DNA of 64,000 nucleotides from Thalassospira sp. MCCC 1A03138 (GCF_002115785.1 NZ_JFJY01000006.1:248001-312000); one strand, 5' to 3'; positions 8,301-17,201 are shown, numbered from the stretch's first letter. Made by a program: numbers and translations. The notes: generated by a model from the sequence alone, not told the origin.

Positions 8301-9254
8301 ATGTCACGCCTGAAATCCATGATCACCGCAGCCACGATTGGCGCGGTTGCGATGGGAATGACCAGCCCGGCTTTTGCCGCAGACAAGCTCACCATTCTTC
8401 TCGACTGGTTTGTTAATCCCGATCACGCACCGCTGATCGTCGCCAAGGAAAAGGGCTTTTTTGCCAAGCATGATCTGGATGTCGAGCTGATCGAACCGGC
8501 CGATCCGTCCGCCCCGCCGCGTCTTGTTGCCGCCGGCCAGGGTGACGTTGCCGTGAATTATCAGCCGCAGCTTCACGTACAGGCCGCCGAAGGCCTGCCA
8601 CTGACCCGGATCGGCACGCTGGTCGCGACCCCGCTCAACAGCCTGATCGTTCTGAAAGACGGCCCGATCAAGGAAATCGCAGATCTGAAGGGCAAGAAAA
8701 TCGGCTATTCGCTTGCCGGTTTTGAAGATGCCCTGCTCGGCACGATGCTCGGCAAATACGGGGTTTCGATTGATGATGTCGAGCTGGTGAATGTCAATTT
8801 CTCGCTCTCGCCATCGCTGTATTCCGGACAGGTCGACGCGATCATTGGCGGCTATCGCAATTTCGAACTTAACCAGATGGAAATCGAAGGCAAGCCGGGC
8901 AAGGCTTTCTATGTCGAGGAAGAAGGCGTTCCGCCCTATGACGAGCTGATCCTGACGGTGCGTAACGACAAAACCGATGATCCGCGCTTTGCGCGCATGC
9001 TGGCCGCCCTTGAAGAAGGCGTGCAGTATCTGGTGAACCATCCCGATGACAGCTGGCAGGCCTTTATCGCAGCCTATCCAAACCTTGATGACGAACTTAA
9101 CATCAAGGCATGGGCCGATACCCTGCCGCGCTTTGCGCTCCGTCCTGCAGCCGTTGACCGCACCCGTTATGCCCGCTTTGCTGATTATCTCAAGGATCAG
9201 GGCATTATCGAAACCACTCCGGCACTTGATAGCTACGTGACCGTGATCGAATAG
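8301..9254 (+). CDS. thiY: Periplasmic THI5/NMT1-like binding protein
   Basis: 317 residues. A Sec signal peptide (MSRLKSMITAATIG onward) ends in AFA before ADKLT. The mature protein opens with LTILLDWFVNPDHAPLIVAKEKGFF, the hallmark of the NMT1/THI5-like family that binds hydroxymethylpyrimidine or its formylamino precursor. The AGGAGG at 8288-8293 gives a strong start at ATG 8301. It delivers ligand to the permease and ATPase encoded just upstream, all under one TPP riboswitch, and a strong terminator follows. Confidence 0.93.
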   Translation: MSRLKSMITAATIGAVAMGMTSPAFAADKLTILLDWFVNPDHAPLIVAKEKGFFAKHDLDVELIEPADPSAPPRLVAAGQGDVAVNYQPQLHVQAAEGLPLTRIGTLVATPLNSLIVLKDGPIKEIADLKGKKIGYSLAGFEDALLGTMLGKYGVSIDDVELVNVNFSLSPSLYSGQVDAIIGGYRNFELNQMEIEGKPGKAFYVEEEGVPPYDELILTVRNDKTDDPRFARMLAALEEGVQYLVNHPDDSWQAFIAAYPNLDDELNIKAWADTLPRFALRPAAVDRTRYARFADYLKDQGIIETTPALDSYVTVIE

Positions 9255-9267
9255 ACTGACCGGGACG

Positions 9268-9299
9268 AAGGCCGGAACCAAACGCGGTTCCGGCCTTTT
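9268..9299 (+). terminator. Intrinsic terminator of the thiamin-precursor operon
   Basis: AAGGCCGGAACC, loop AAACGC, GGTTCCGGCCTT: a perfect 12-bp stem running into TTTT, 13 bp after the binding-protein stop. Confidence 0.9.
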
Positions 9300-9390
9300 C
9301 CATTGCCCTGCCCGCACTTGCACAATTCCCGATCCGCGACACATTCATAAGATCGAAAACAACAATCAGCCGATCAGGGGATTTGACCGC

Positions 9391-10434
9391 GTGACTGACG
9401 AAAAACGCCCAACGCACCACACAGAATCCGGATTTGAAAATCGCTATCCCCTGCCGGAAACCGGCAAAAGATCATTCTGGCGCTTCCTAAAGCGGCGTTA
9501 TTTCGGCTCTGAAAACTGGCCAAAAGCCAAACACCAGCACGGCAAAATCCCGAGCGAGGCCCCGGATATGAACGCGATCCACAATCCCGATCCGGTACGC
9601 CTGCAAGTCACATGGATCGGCCATGCGACGGCTCTGGTGCAATATGGCGGGCTCAATATCCTGACCGATCCGGTCTTTGCCAAACGGGCATCGCCGTTCC
9701 GTTATGTCGGCCCCAAACGATACAGCCAACCGGGATTGCGGATCGATCAGTTGCCAGATCTTGATCTGGTACTGCTATCGCACAATCATTACGACCATTT
9801 CGATATCGAAAGCCTTGGAAAGATTGGCAATGGCCCGCGCTATATCCTGCCGCTGAAAAACGGAACTCTTCTGGAAAAGGCAGGAATCTCCCCCGACCAG
9901 TACGAAGAACTCGACTGGGATCAAAGCCTTTCGCACGGGGATTTGAAAATCACTCATGTGCCCAGCAATCACTGGTCAGCGCGAACCACCAAGGACCGCA
10001 AGGAAATGCTGTGGGGCGGGTATATCCTTGAATTCGCCGACGGCTATCGTTTCTATTTCGTCGGTGACACCGGCTGGAACGAACGGCTGTTTGCCGAAAT
10101 GGGCGAACGATATGGCGGGATAGATTTTGGCCTGATCCCGATCGGAGCTTACGAGCCCAGCGATTTCATGCGTCATGCCCACACCAACCCCGAAGAAGCC
10201 GTTCAGATCATGCAGGTGATGGGCGTCAAACAGGCGCTTGCCATTCATTGGGGCACGTTCGTCCTGACCGCGGAACCGGTTGACGAACCGCCATTGCGGC
10301 TGGCATCGGCGCGCAAGGATGCCAGCATTGCCGACGATGATTTCATTGCAGCCCCAGTTGGGGCAACACGCTTCTTTCCCGGCAAAATCAGCCATCCGAT
10401 AAACGCGGATAACGAAACGGAAGCAGCCCGGTAA
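9391..10434 (+). CDS. MBL-fold hydrolase (NAPE-PLD/UlaG-like)
   Basis: 347 residues. Metallo-beta-lactamase fold: WIGHATALVQ opening strand, metal motif SHNHYDHFD, later SNHWSAR, VGDTGWN and AIHWGTF. The order and the N-terminal basic region match the N-acyl-phosphatidylethanolamine phospholipase D-like branch, often membrane-associated and acting on phospholipids; the substrate here is unproven. The start is GTG 9391 with an AGGGGA about ten bases upstream. It is a single gene between two terminators. Confidence 0.87.
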   Translation: MTDEKRPTHHTESGFENRYPLPETGKRSFWRFLKRRYFGSENWPKAKHQHGKIPSEAPDMNAIHNPDPVRLQVTWIGHATALVQYGGLNILTDPVFAKRASPFRYVGPKRYSQPGLRIDQLPDLDLVLLSHNHYDHFDIESLGKIGNGPRYILPLKNGTLLEKAGISPDQYEELDWDQSLSHGDLKITHVPSNHWSARTTKDRKEMLWGGYILEFADGYRFYFVGDTGWNERLFAEMGERYGGIDFGLIPIGAYEPSDFMRHAHTNPEEAVQIMQVMGVKQALAIHWGTFVLTAEPVDEPPLRLASARKDASIADDDFIAAPVGATRFFPGKISHPINADNETEAAR

Positions 10435-10440
10435 AAAGGT

Positions 10441-10475
10441 GAAGACCGGCAACGTGCAGATCGTTGCCGGTCTTC
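10441..10475. terminator. Bidirectional hairpin between convergent genes
   Basis: GAAGACCGGCAACG (10441-10454), 7-base loop, CGTTGCCGGTCTTC (10462-10475): a perfect 14-bp stem. Read on the minus strand it is followed by ACCTTTTT, so it suits the DUF4198 gene best, but it lies only 6 bp past the plus-strand MBL gene and probably serves both. Confidence 0.75.
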
Positions 10476-10542
10476 GTTAGCCGCAAAGCGCGATCACAAT
10501 GTTTGGGAGAACTGCAAACGCGTTTTCGGCTATGGGAATTGA

Positions 10543-11271
10543 TTAGTGGCTGTGCTCGCCCCCTGCGGTGAATGACAGGGTTGCGAAATGCTGGATCAGG
10601 TCCGCATCCGCATTGTTTTCAAGCGACACAGAATGTTTGACCGCAATCACATTCAGCCCGTCATTTCGCACGGTGATATAGGCAACGCCATCCTGATCGG
10701 TTTCGCCAATCAGGGTTTCGGCCAGATTGACATAATCGGGAATGATCGCAACGCCCGGCAGGGGCTTGCCATCATAAAGGACCCGGACCTTGAAATCGTC
10801 ACCCGCTTCAAGTTCGGTCGGGTTGGATAGCGGCACGATCTGCAATGCCTGTGCTGGCAAGGCCGGGATATCGCCATGAATATGCAGCAGTGAAACCGAA
10901 TGCTTCAGATAACGGCCCGCCTGTTTTGCCCCCTCGACGGCTGATTTGGGCTGATTGACCCATTTGCCGTCCGGTCCCTCGGTGTAAAAACCGTTATCGA
11001 AATCGATCAGGACAATGGCCGCATCCTCATCCGGCACGATCATGGCGTGGGTATCGCGGGCCTCGACCTTGCCTTCGCTGGCCTTGCCATCCTCGGTCAG
11101 GACCGTGACCGATTTGATTTTGGCCGGATCATAGTCATTATCCTCGGCCCCATGGCCATAGATAATTCCATATTCATCCCAGCGCTGGGCAACCCAGACG
11201 CCATGCGCATTGGCGATTTGTGCCGCACCGAAAAGAGCCAGACCAACACCGACGACCGATGCAAATTTCAT
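10543..11271 (-). CDS. Exported DUF4198 protein, probably metal-related
   Basis: 242 residues starting MKFASVVGVG with a Sec signal peptide cleaved after ANA, giving a mature protein beginning HGVWVAQ. The N-terminal HGVW and the C-terminal GGEHSH are potential metal ligands. The DUF4198 domain is found in periplasmic proteins tied to nickel, cobalt or zinc uptake. GAGG lies six bases before ATG 11271, better spaced than for the adjacent ATG 11274. A Zur-like palindrome covers the promoter, so induction by zinc shortage is predicted. No transporter gene adjoins. Confidence 0.85.
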   Translation of the reverse strand: MKFASVVGVGLALFGAAQIANAHGVWVAQRWDEYGIIYGHGAEDNDYDPAKIKSVTVLTEDGKASEGKVEARDTHAMIVPDEDAAIVLIDFDNGFYTEGPDGKWVNQPKSAVEGAKQAGRYLKHSVSLLHIHGDIPALPAQALQIVPLSNPTELEAGDDFKVRVLYDGKPLPGVAIIPDYVNLAETLIGETDQDGVAYITVRNDGLNVIAVKHSVSLENNADADLIQHFATLSFTAGGEHSH

Positions 11272-11282
11272 CATGAACCTCA

Positions 11283-11316
11283 AATTAAATGTTACGTTAT
11301 AATATAACATTTAATT
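11283..11316 (-). promoter_or_regulatory. Zur-like operator upstream of the DUF4198 gene
   Basis: The 12-base arms AATTAAATGTTA (11283-11294) and TAACATTTAATT (11305-11316) are perfectly complementary around TTATAA. Inside is a second palindrome, GTTATAATATAAC (11296-11308). This matches the AT-rich palindromic boxes described for zinc-uptake repressors (Zur/Nur, Fur family) in alphaproteobacteria. It ends 12 bp before the start codon, so bound repressor would block transcription. Confidence 0.75.
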
Positions 11317-11389
11317 GCATGAGAGGTACCCTGCGTCAAGACCGTTTGAAAACGATCCCGACGCCAGATTATTCCTCATCCAGACAAAA

Positions 11390-12712
11390 TCAGACCCGCG
11401 TGCGCGGTTTGCGGATGGTGCCATCCTCAAACCGCGAAAGCTCCATCCCGGCAAGGGTGATGGACGGCTGCCCGGTTGTGATCCAGTCCGCCAGCACCTT
11501 GCCGACCACCGGCCCCATGGCAAATCCGTGGCCGGAAAAACCGGTGGCGACAAAGAAATGTTTTGGATTGTCGAACTGATCGATCACCGGCACCGCATCG
11601 GGGGTCACGTCGATATCGCCAGCCCACTTGTCGACAACACCCACCTGTTTGATTTGCGGAAAGACCTTTTGCAAATTGGCCATCGCGTTCTTCACCCGCA
11701 CTTCGTATGGCTGTGCCTGATTTTCCCGGCGACCGATCAAGGGCTGCTTTGATGCCGCCGAACCCGGCAGGCGATCGACCAGATCATCAACAAACCGCCT
11801 GTTCAGATGGAATTTGAAGGTCGCCCAGTTGGCAAACAGGCCCGGCGCAAAATCGCGGGCATATTTGAACCGGCCCAATGTCAAATCCAGATCGGTCATA
11901 AACTCGTCGGCTATATTCATCGAACCATCGGCGCGCTGACGAAACGCAAGGCCGGATGCCAGCGTTCCGGCGGCCGAAATATCCGGCACCGGAGTTGTAC
12001 GGATCACCGTACCACGCGTGGTTTGTTGCGGCAGACGGCGTCCGAATTTGGCAACGAATTTATGCGTCGCGGCACCAGCAGCACAGATAACATATTTGCA
12101 TTTGATCTCGCCACGTTCGGATATCACCGAACTGATTGCGCCGCCGCTCGTTTCAATGCCAATGGCACCGCAGCCCTCGGCGATGACCGCACCAAGTTCA
12201 CCGGCACGTTTTGCGATGGCAGGGGCGGCTTTCTTGGGCTCCGCCTGCCCGTCAGAGGGCGTATAAATCCCGCCGACACCGGGGCGCGTAATGCCCGGTG
12301 CGATCCGGGCCACCCCCTTGGGATCAAGGACCTGCGTTTCGATATCAAATCCTTTGGCGTCTTCGATCCATTGTTCAAATTCGGCCATTTCCGCATCATC
12401 GCGGGCAACAAACATCACCCCGCCCTGCCGCCATTCCAGATCAGCGTCCAGTTCCTTTTCAAGCCCCTGCCAGATGCGGTTGCATTCGATCATCAGGGGC
12501 AATTCAACCGGATCGCGGCCCTGCTGGCGCACAAAGCCCCAGGCACGACCGGACTGATGCGAGGCAATGGTATCCTTTTCCAGAAGGACAACCTTCATAC
12601 CCGCCTTGGCAAGGTAATAGGCACTGGAAGAACCGTGAATCCCGCCGCCGATGACGACGACATCGCATTGTTCGGGAAGGTCAATTTTGGGGGCGTTCAT
12701 TGTGTGGGGCAT
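11390..12712 (-). CDS. FAD-dependent DAO-family amine/amino-acid oxidoreductase
   Basis: About 440 residues. Rossmann motif DVVVIGGGIHGSSSAYYLAKAG near the start, ending the first strand-helix-strand with VVLLEKD, and the late GDIDVTPDAVPVID segment are typical of the D-amino-acid oxidase/sarcosine oxidase (DAO) family. It would oxidise a secondary or primary amine, transferring electrons to oxygen or a quinone. ATG 12712 and ATG 12700 are both possible starts, neither with a good ribosome binding site. It is divergent from a Cys/Met-metabolism PLP enzyme gene, which suggests they share an amino-acid substrate pathway. Confidence 0.85.
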   Translation of the reverse strand: MPHTMNAPKIDLPEQCDVVVIGGGIHGSSSAYYLAKAGMKVVLLEKDTIASHQSGRAWGFVRQQGRDPVELPLMIECNRIWQGLEKELDADLEWRQGGVMFVARDDAEMAEFEQWIEDAKGFDIETQVLDPKGVARIAPGITRPGVGGIYTPSDGQAEPKKAAPAIAKRAGELGAVIAEGCGAIGIETSGGAISSVISERGEIKCKYVICAAGAATHKFVAKFGRRLPQQTTRGTVIRTTPVPDISAAGTLASGLAFRQRADGSMNIADEFMTDLDLTLGRFKYARDFAPGLFANWATFKFHLNRRFVDDLVDRLPGSAASKQPLIGRRENQAQPYEVRVKNAMANLQKVFPQIKQVGVVDKWAGDIDVTPDAVPVIDQFDNPKHFFVATGFSGHGFAMGPVVGKVLADWITTGQPSITLAGMELSRFEDGTIRKPRTRV

Positions 12713-12757
12713 TTGAATGGGTCGTTCTTTTGTTTTCGTTTTGGGATGTCGCGCGTT

Positions 12758-12775
12758 CCACGTTATGTTGCGTGG
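12758..12775. promoter_or_regulatory. Inverted repeat in the divergent oxidoreductase/PLP-enzyme region
   Basis: CCACG-N8-CGTGG lies between the starts of the oxidoreductase (12712, minus) and the PLP enzyme (12806, plus), flanked by TT and a near-symmetric CAA. Its place makes it a candidate operator shared by both genes; the regulator is not encoded nearby. Confidence 0.35.
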
Positions 12776-12805
12776 CAATAAATGACAACAAAATCAGGTG
12801 CCACC

Positions 12806-13963
12806 ATGTCTGCCGATAACAAGAAACAGCAACCTGCAACCATCACGGCCCAGGCACTGGGCTGGGTCGAGGAAACCACCCGTTCGGTTACCCCGCCGAT
12901 CTATCCCTCGACCACGTTCGAACGCAATGCCGATCTTAGCTATCACGATGGCCGATGCTATACCCGGACCGACAACCCGACCTATGATCAGGCCTGTGCG
13001 GTTCTTGACGCGCTCGAAGGTGGCGCACAGACGCGGCTTTTCGCATCGGGTATGGCAGCAGCCGTTGCCTTGCTGCATGCGTTATCACCAGGCGATCATG
13101 TGGTCGCGCCAAAGGTGATGTACTGGGCGCTGCGCAGCTTCATGCTCGATAGCGGCGTACGTGCCGGACTGACATTTGACTTTGTTGATAATGGCGACAC
13201 GGCCCAATGGGTAAAACATATCCAGCCGGGCAAAACCAGAATGGTCTGGCTGGAAACACCCGCCAACCCGGACTGGCAGATCACCGATATCGCCGCCGTT
13301 GCCGATGCCGCGCACAAGGCCGGGGCGATTGTTGCAGTTGACAATACGGTTGCCACACCGCTTTTGACCCGCCCGATTGAACTGGGTGCAGATATCGTCA
13401 TGCATTCGGCAACCAAGTATCTTAACGGACATAGCGACGTTCTGGCCGGTACACTTACCACTGCAAACAAGGACAGCGAATTCTGGCAAAGGGTTTGCAA
13501 ACAGCATGCAGGCGGCGGCGGTGTTCTGGGCGTGTTCGAAGCATGGCTGCTTTTGCGTGGTATGCGTACCCTGTCAATCCGGGTCGAACGGGCCAGTGCC
13601 AATGCCATGGCAATCGCCCGCCATTTCGAAAACCACCCTGAAATCGCGCAGGTCCAGTATCCCGGCCTTGAAAGCCATATCGGCCATGACATTGCCAAGC
13701 GTCAGATGACCGGCGGATTTGGCGGCATGATGTCGATCCGGGTCAAGGGCGGCGGCAAACGGGCCGTGGATTTCCACAATCAGTGCAAACTGTTTAAACG
13801 CGCGACGTCACTTGGCGGGGTCGAAAGTCTGATTGAACACAGATCATCGGTCGAAGGCCCAACAAGCCCTGTGCCCGATGATCTGTTGCGTTTGTCCGTC
13901 GGTATCGAAGATGCCCACGATTTGATCCATGATATTGAAACCGCCCTGGATTTGAGTAAATAA
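12806..13963 (+). CDS. Trans-sulfuration-family PLP enzyme (cystathionine beta-lyase-like)
   Basis: 385 residues of the Cys/Met-metabolism PLP family. The Schiff-base lysine lies in HSATKYLNGHSD; YTRTDNPTYDQ and FASGMAAAVALLHAL are further family signatures, and LGGVESLIEHRSS is the typical C-terminal motif. Best fit is cystathionine beta-lyase (cystathionine to homocysteine, pyruvate and ammonia), but gamma-synthase or methionine gamma-lyase cannot be excluded. ATG 12806 follows AGGTG at five bases; an in-frame ATG at 12782 has none. Divergent from the FAD oxidoreductase. Confidence 0.87.
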   Translation: MSADNKKQQPATITAQALGWVEETTRSVTPPIYPSTTFERNADLSYHDGRCYTRTDNPTYDQACAVLDALEGGAQTRLFASGMAAAVALLHALSPGDHVVAPKVMYWALRSFMLDSGVRAGLTFDFVDNGDTAQWVKHIQPGKTRMVWLETPANPDWQITDIAAVADAAHKAGAIVAVDNTVATPLLTRPIELGADIVMHSATKYLNGHSDVLAGTLTTANKDSEFWQRVCKQHAGGGGVLGVFEAWLLLRGMRTLSIRVERASANAMAIARHFENHPEIAQVQYPGLESHIGHDIAKRQMTGGFGGMMSIRVKGGGKRAVDFHNQCKLFKRATSLGGVESLIEHRSSVEGPTSPVPDDLLRLSVGIEDAHDLIHDIETALDLSK

Positions 13964-14011
13964 AGGCGGAATGAAAATCGGCCAATCAACGGACTGGAAA
14001 TTCCACGCGTG

Positions 14012-15067
14012 ATGAAAACTGTGTTTCGTGCCCGCACACGATCTTGTTTCAAACAATCACTTTCGCTGTGTCTTGCTATTACAGCAATGATCGCGGCGAC
14101 GGAATTTCCGGTTCGTTCGGCGCAGGCGCAAGCCCGCACGTCAAGCCAACCGGCAGGCATTCGTGATATTCCCGATGCCAATTCCCTGCCCCCGGCACCG
14201 GGACTGATTTTCGATATGGCCGAGCAGCGCTATATCATGTTTGACGACTTGGTTTCGCATCTTGCCGGGACGCGTTTTATCCTGATCGGGGAAAAACACG
14301 ACAATCCGATCCATCATCATCATCAGGCACAACTGGTCCGCGCGCTAAGTAAACGTGAAGACACCAAGCGTGCGGTTGTCTGGGAAATGTTTGATCGCGA
14401 CCAGCAGGAAAGCCTTGATCAGGCGTGGCAGACTGTATCCCCCGATGAACTCGGCAGTGAAATGAATTGGGGTGAAAGCGGCTGGCCTTCCTGGCACGAC
14501 TATGCCCCGATTGCCGAGGCAGCCCGGGAAAACGGGCTGCAGATGGCAGCCGGCAACCTGCCCCGGGATGTCCTGCGGCCCATGATCAACGAAGGTATCA
14601 GCGCCCTGCCGACCGAGCTTGCGCAAAAGCTCTCCCTGCCGGCACTACCCGACGATATTGCGGCACGATTTGATCAGGAAATTGCAGACGGTCATTGCAA
14701 CATGTTGCCCAAATCGCAATTACCTGCCTTTTCGCTTGTGCAGTTTGCCCGCGATGCGTCACTTGCGCGCGCAATGATTGACGTCAACAAAACCATTAGC
14801 CCGGATGGCGCATTCCTGATTGCCGGTGCGATGCATGTGCGTGATGACATTGCGGTACCCTACCATCTGCGGCGTTATGCACCTGATATCGACGATAACG
14901 ACATTGCAGTTGTCATTCTGGTCGAGGCAGATGACCCGGGTGAAGACCTTCCTGGTGTGCGTGATTATGCGCTTCGGATGGGATCAGAAAGTGTGGCGGA
15001 TTTCATGTGGTTCACCAATGATCTGCCACGTGCCGATCCGTGCGAAGACATTCAGATCGGTCAATAG
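14012..15067 (+). CDS. ChaN-like exported protein
   Basis: About 351 residues. A signal peptide runs to SAQAQA near residue 42. The motif LIGEKHDNPIHHHHQ and the later VVWEMFDRDQQ mark the ChaN family, known from iron-regulated haem-binding lipoproteins. No lipobox cysteine is seen, so this copy is probably soluble in the periplasm. Helical middle and INEGISALPTELAQ segments fit the family fold. ATG 14012 is preferred over the adjacent GTG 14009. It lies 45 bp after the PLP enzyme gene and could be read through from it. Confidence 0.8.
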   Translation: MKTVFRARTRSCFKQSLSLCLAITAMIAATEFPVRSAQAQARTSSQPAGIRDIPDANSLPPAPGLIFDMAEQRYIMFDDLVSHLAGTRFILIGEKHDNPIHHHHQAQLVRALSKREDTKRAVVWEMFDRDQQESLDQAWQTVSPDELGSEMNWGESGWPSWHDYAPIAEAARENGLQMAAGNLPRDVLRPMINEGISALPTELAQKLSLPALPDDIAARFDQEIADGHCNMLPKSQLPAFSLVQFARDASLARAMIDVNKTISPDGAFLIAGAMHVRDDIAVPYHLRRYAPDIDDNDIAVVILVEADDPGEDLPGVRDYALRMGSESVADFMWFTNDLPRADPCEDIQIGQ

Positions 15068-15101
15068 CGCCACACAATTATCGCCAGACAATTATCGAAA
15101 A

Positions 15102-15701
15102 TTATTTGATTCGACGGGGCAACCAATCGGTGGTCGCAACCGGTTTGCCCTTATGCGAACGCATGACACGCGGGCGGACGACTTCCTTTGCCTCGGGCGT
15201 GGTGGCACTTTTGCGGACCGAGGCATAGAAATCCACCATCACCTGAAACGGGATCAATGTCCCCCTGCCCTGTTTGTATGCATCAAGATAAGGCGGATGA
15301 TTGCGCACGGTTTCGCTAAGATGTTCGACAGAGTGGTGACCAAACTGCGACCAGATACTTTCTATAAAATGCTGCGTTTTGGGATCAACCGATTTAAGTC
15401 GCACATCCGGACGACTTTCTTCCATGACGGCGTAGACGTTCGGTTCAATCGGACCAATATCATCTGCGATGAAAACAGCGGGCATCAACATGCGGCCGTG
15501 ATAATTGGCCCCGTAATAGGCCTGCGCCAGATACAGCAAACGATGAAGCTTTTGCGGTTGCAGATATTCATTGTCGTTTAACGCATGATCAATCAGGCGA
15601 AAAACGGCTTCGAATACGGAATTAAGGACCGGCTTGTTCTGCATATCTGACCCAGCAAACGAAACGCATGGCGGATCAGGATCATAATGCCGCTTGGGCA
15701 C
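15102..15701 (-). CDS. Panacea-domain (SocA/DUF4065-like) protein
   Basis: 199 residues. Residues about 47-95 read LQPQKLHRLLYLAQAYYGANY, then PAVFIADDIGPIEPNVYAVM: the Panacea (DUF4065) pattern shared by the SocA proteolytic adaptor and by antitoxins of PanAT systems. The C-terminus is basic (RVMRSHKGK). No small toxin-like gene touches it, so a toxin-antitoxin role is not supported here and an adaptor or housekeeping role is equally possible. The first start is GTG 15701; ATG 15644 (MQNKPVLNS) is an alternative that keeps the whole domain. Confidence 0.7.
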   Translation of the reverse strand: MPKRHYDPDPPCVSFAGSDMQNKPVLNSVFEAVFRLIDHALNDNEYLQPQKLHRLLYLAQAYYGANYHGRMLMPAVFIADDIGPIEPNVYAVMEESRPDVRLKSVDPKTQHFIESIWSQFGHHSVEHLSETVRNHPPYLDAYKQGRGTLIPFQVMVDFYASVRKSATTPEAKEVVRPRVMRSHKGKPVATTDWLPRRIK

Positions 15702-15756
15702 GACAACAAGGACCGGAACGGAATGTATTCACTTTTCAAGGAAATCCGGCAAGCTG

Positions 15757-16203
15757 TCAGATCAAAGCATCAACCCGTGTGCCACGAATACCCGCACCAT
15801 GCACAACAGCATTAACCACCGCATAGAATGATGTTCCGCTGTTCGCGCTTAGATCGAATGGAATTTCCGGATCAAGAAGGCTTGCGAAATCGATATCGCT
15901 TTCGGGTGAAATCGCACCTTCGCGGTCGCTTGCCCGACGAGCTGCCGACAGACGGCTTTGTTCGGCGCGCTGGTCTTTCTGATCACCTGCACTTCCCTGT
16001 CCGGATTGCTGTTTACCTTTGCCGTCGATATAGGCATTGAACAGGATACCGTCATTATCGGGGTCATAAGTGTAATGTTCGCTGGGGGCCTGAATCTGGC
16101 TATTGCGGTCAACCGTCGCCACACCGCGCGCACCAGCAGCCGCAAGTCGGCCATACTGGCTGACCTGGCTTATGGACTGGTTATTGACGGCAGGTGCGAC
16201 CAT
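15757..16203 (-). CDS. Conserved-looking protein of unknown function
   Basis: 148 residues, no signal peptide or membrane span. I do not recognise it. The N-terminus (MVAPAVNNQSISQVSQYGRL) and the Gln/Ser/Lys-rich middle (QQSGQGSAGDQKDQR) suggest disorder, followed by a hydrophobic C-terminus SFYAVVNAVVHGAGIRG. Codon use resembles its neighbours. It precedes the Panacea-domain gene on the same strand by 55 bp, so co-transcription is possible, but its composition does not look like a toxin. Confidence 0.6.
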   Translation of the reverse strand: MVAPAVNNQSISQVSQYGRLAAAGARGVATVDRNSQIQAPSEHYTYDPDNDGILFNAYIDGKGKQQSGQGSAGDQKDQRAEQSRLSAARRASDREGAISPESDIDFASLLDPEIPFDLSANSGTSFYAVVNAVVHGAGIRGTRVDALI

Positions 16204-16328
16204 TTTCCTCTCTCCAGCCGAAACCTGAACATATTACAGAAATATTCAACCGTAAGATTGTATCCCAATTACGGCTCAAAAGAGACAAGAATCGTCATTT
16301 TCAGTGGTTATCGAGCTGTTTTGAGGCA

Positions 16329-16856
16329 TTAGTCGCCGTCAAATTCGACCAGATGGAAGACATCGACACCGCGATCACGGATTTTTTGTGCCCCGCCAAT
16401 ATCAGGAAGATCGATAATAAAGGCACAACCGGCAACTTCGCCACCTGCCTTTTTGATCAGATCAATCGCGGCAAGAGCCGTGCCACCCGTCGCAATCAGG
16501 TCATCCATCACCAGAACACGCTGTCCGGGCTTGATTGCATCGGTGTGCATTTCGATCACGTCCGAGCCGTATTCAAGTTCATATTCGACTTCGATGGTTT
16601 CAGCAGGAAGTTTGCCGCGTTTGCGGATAGGAACAAAACCGACACCAAGGGCGACCGCCACGGCCGGACCAATGATAAAGCCGCGCGCCTCGATGCCGGC
16701 AATCACGTCGATCTTTTTATCCTGGAATTCGGCGGCAAAACCGTCGACCACATCACGCAAACCATCTGCCTCGGCAAACAGGGTCGTAATATCGCGAAAC
16801 ATGATCCCCTTTTTCGGGTAATCGGGAATGGTACGGATCAGCGACTTGATCGACAT
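16329..16856 (-). CDS. apt: Adenine phosphoribosyltransferase
   Basis: 175 residues. The PRPP-binding motif VLVMDDLIATGGTA and the N-terminal DYPKKGIMFRDITTL are diagnostic. The enzyme salvages adenine by making AMP from adenine and PRPP in the cytosol. ATG 16856 has GGAG seven bases upstream; an open extension further upstream crosses the terminator at 16891-16922 and is not coding. Single gene. Confidence 0.96.
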   Translation of the reverse strand: MSIKSLIRTIPDYPKKGIMFRDITTLFAEADGLRDVVDGFAAEFQDKKIDVIAGIEARGFIIGPAVAVALGVGFVPIRKRGKLPAETIEVEYELEYGSDVIEMHTDAIKPGQRVLVMDDLIATGGTALAAIDLIKKAGGEVAGCAFIIDLPDIGGAQKIRDRGVDVFHLVEFDGD

Positions 16857-16890
16857 GGGAGAACTCCGGCCGAGGTTAACCTGAAAAACA

Positions 16891-16922
16891 AAACCGCCAT
16901 CTTTAACACCAGATGGCGGTTT
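16891..16922 (-). terminator. Intrinsic terminator before apt
   Basis: AAACCGCCATCT and AGATGGCGGTTT, a perfect 12-bp stem with an 8-base loop. On the minus strand it is followed by TGTTTTTC, and it lies about 60 bp after the stop of the small gene ending at 16980. Confidence 0.87.
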
Positions 16923-16979
16923 AAAATCAAGCGTTCCCGAATACTGGCAGCAAATCGGGTTTGCGGCCCGCAATGGCAG

Positions 16980-17201
16980 CTAGGCCGCGTGCACCGTGTT
17001 TCGATGCATTACGGCGTTGTTTGCCGCGACAAAGTCATTTGCAAGTTTCTTGCTGATTTCAGCACGTGTGCCGCGCGGCAAACCGGTCCCGGCGGCCTGC
17101 CGGTTACCCCATACTGCGCGATAAAGGCGGTAATCATGGTCATTGATCTGACCAAATACTTTTTCGACTTCCATCAAGGTCTGGACATAACTTTTGTTCA
17201 T
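16980..17201 (-). CDS. Small protein of unknown function (73 aa)
   Basis: A 73-residue soluble, basic protein with a regular helical look (SYVQTLMEVEKVFGQINDHD). I do not recognise a family. Support for it being real: an AGGA eight bases before ATG 17201, and a strong terminator just after the stop. An in-frame ATG nine bases earlier (17210) overlaps that ribosome binding site and is less likely. Convergent or divergent partners give no clue to function. Confidence 0.55.
   Translation of the reverse strand: MNKSYVQTLMEVEKVFGQINDHDYRLYRAVWGNRQAAGTGLPRGTRAEISKKLANDFVAANNAVMHRNTVHAA

Noticed and set aside
8304-9344. 346-codon minus-strand frame opposite the THI5-like binding protein
   Set aside because: Shadow of a well-supported gene; it also reads through the operon terminator.
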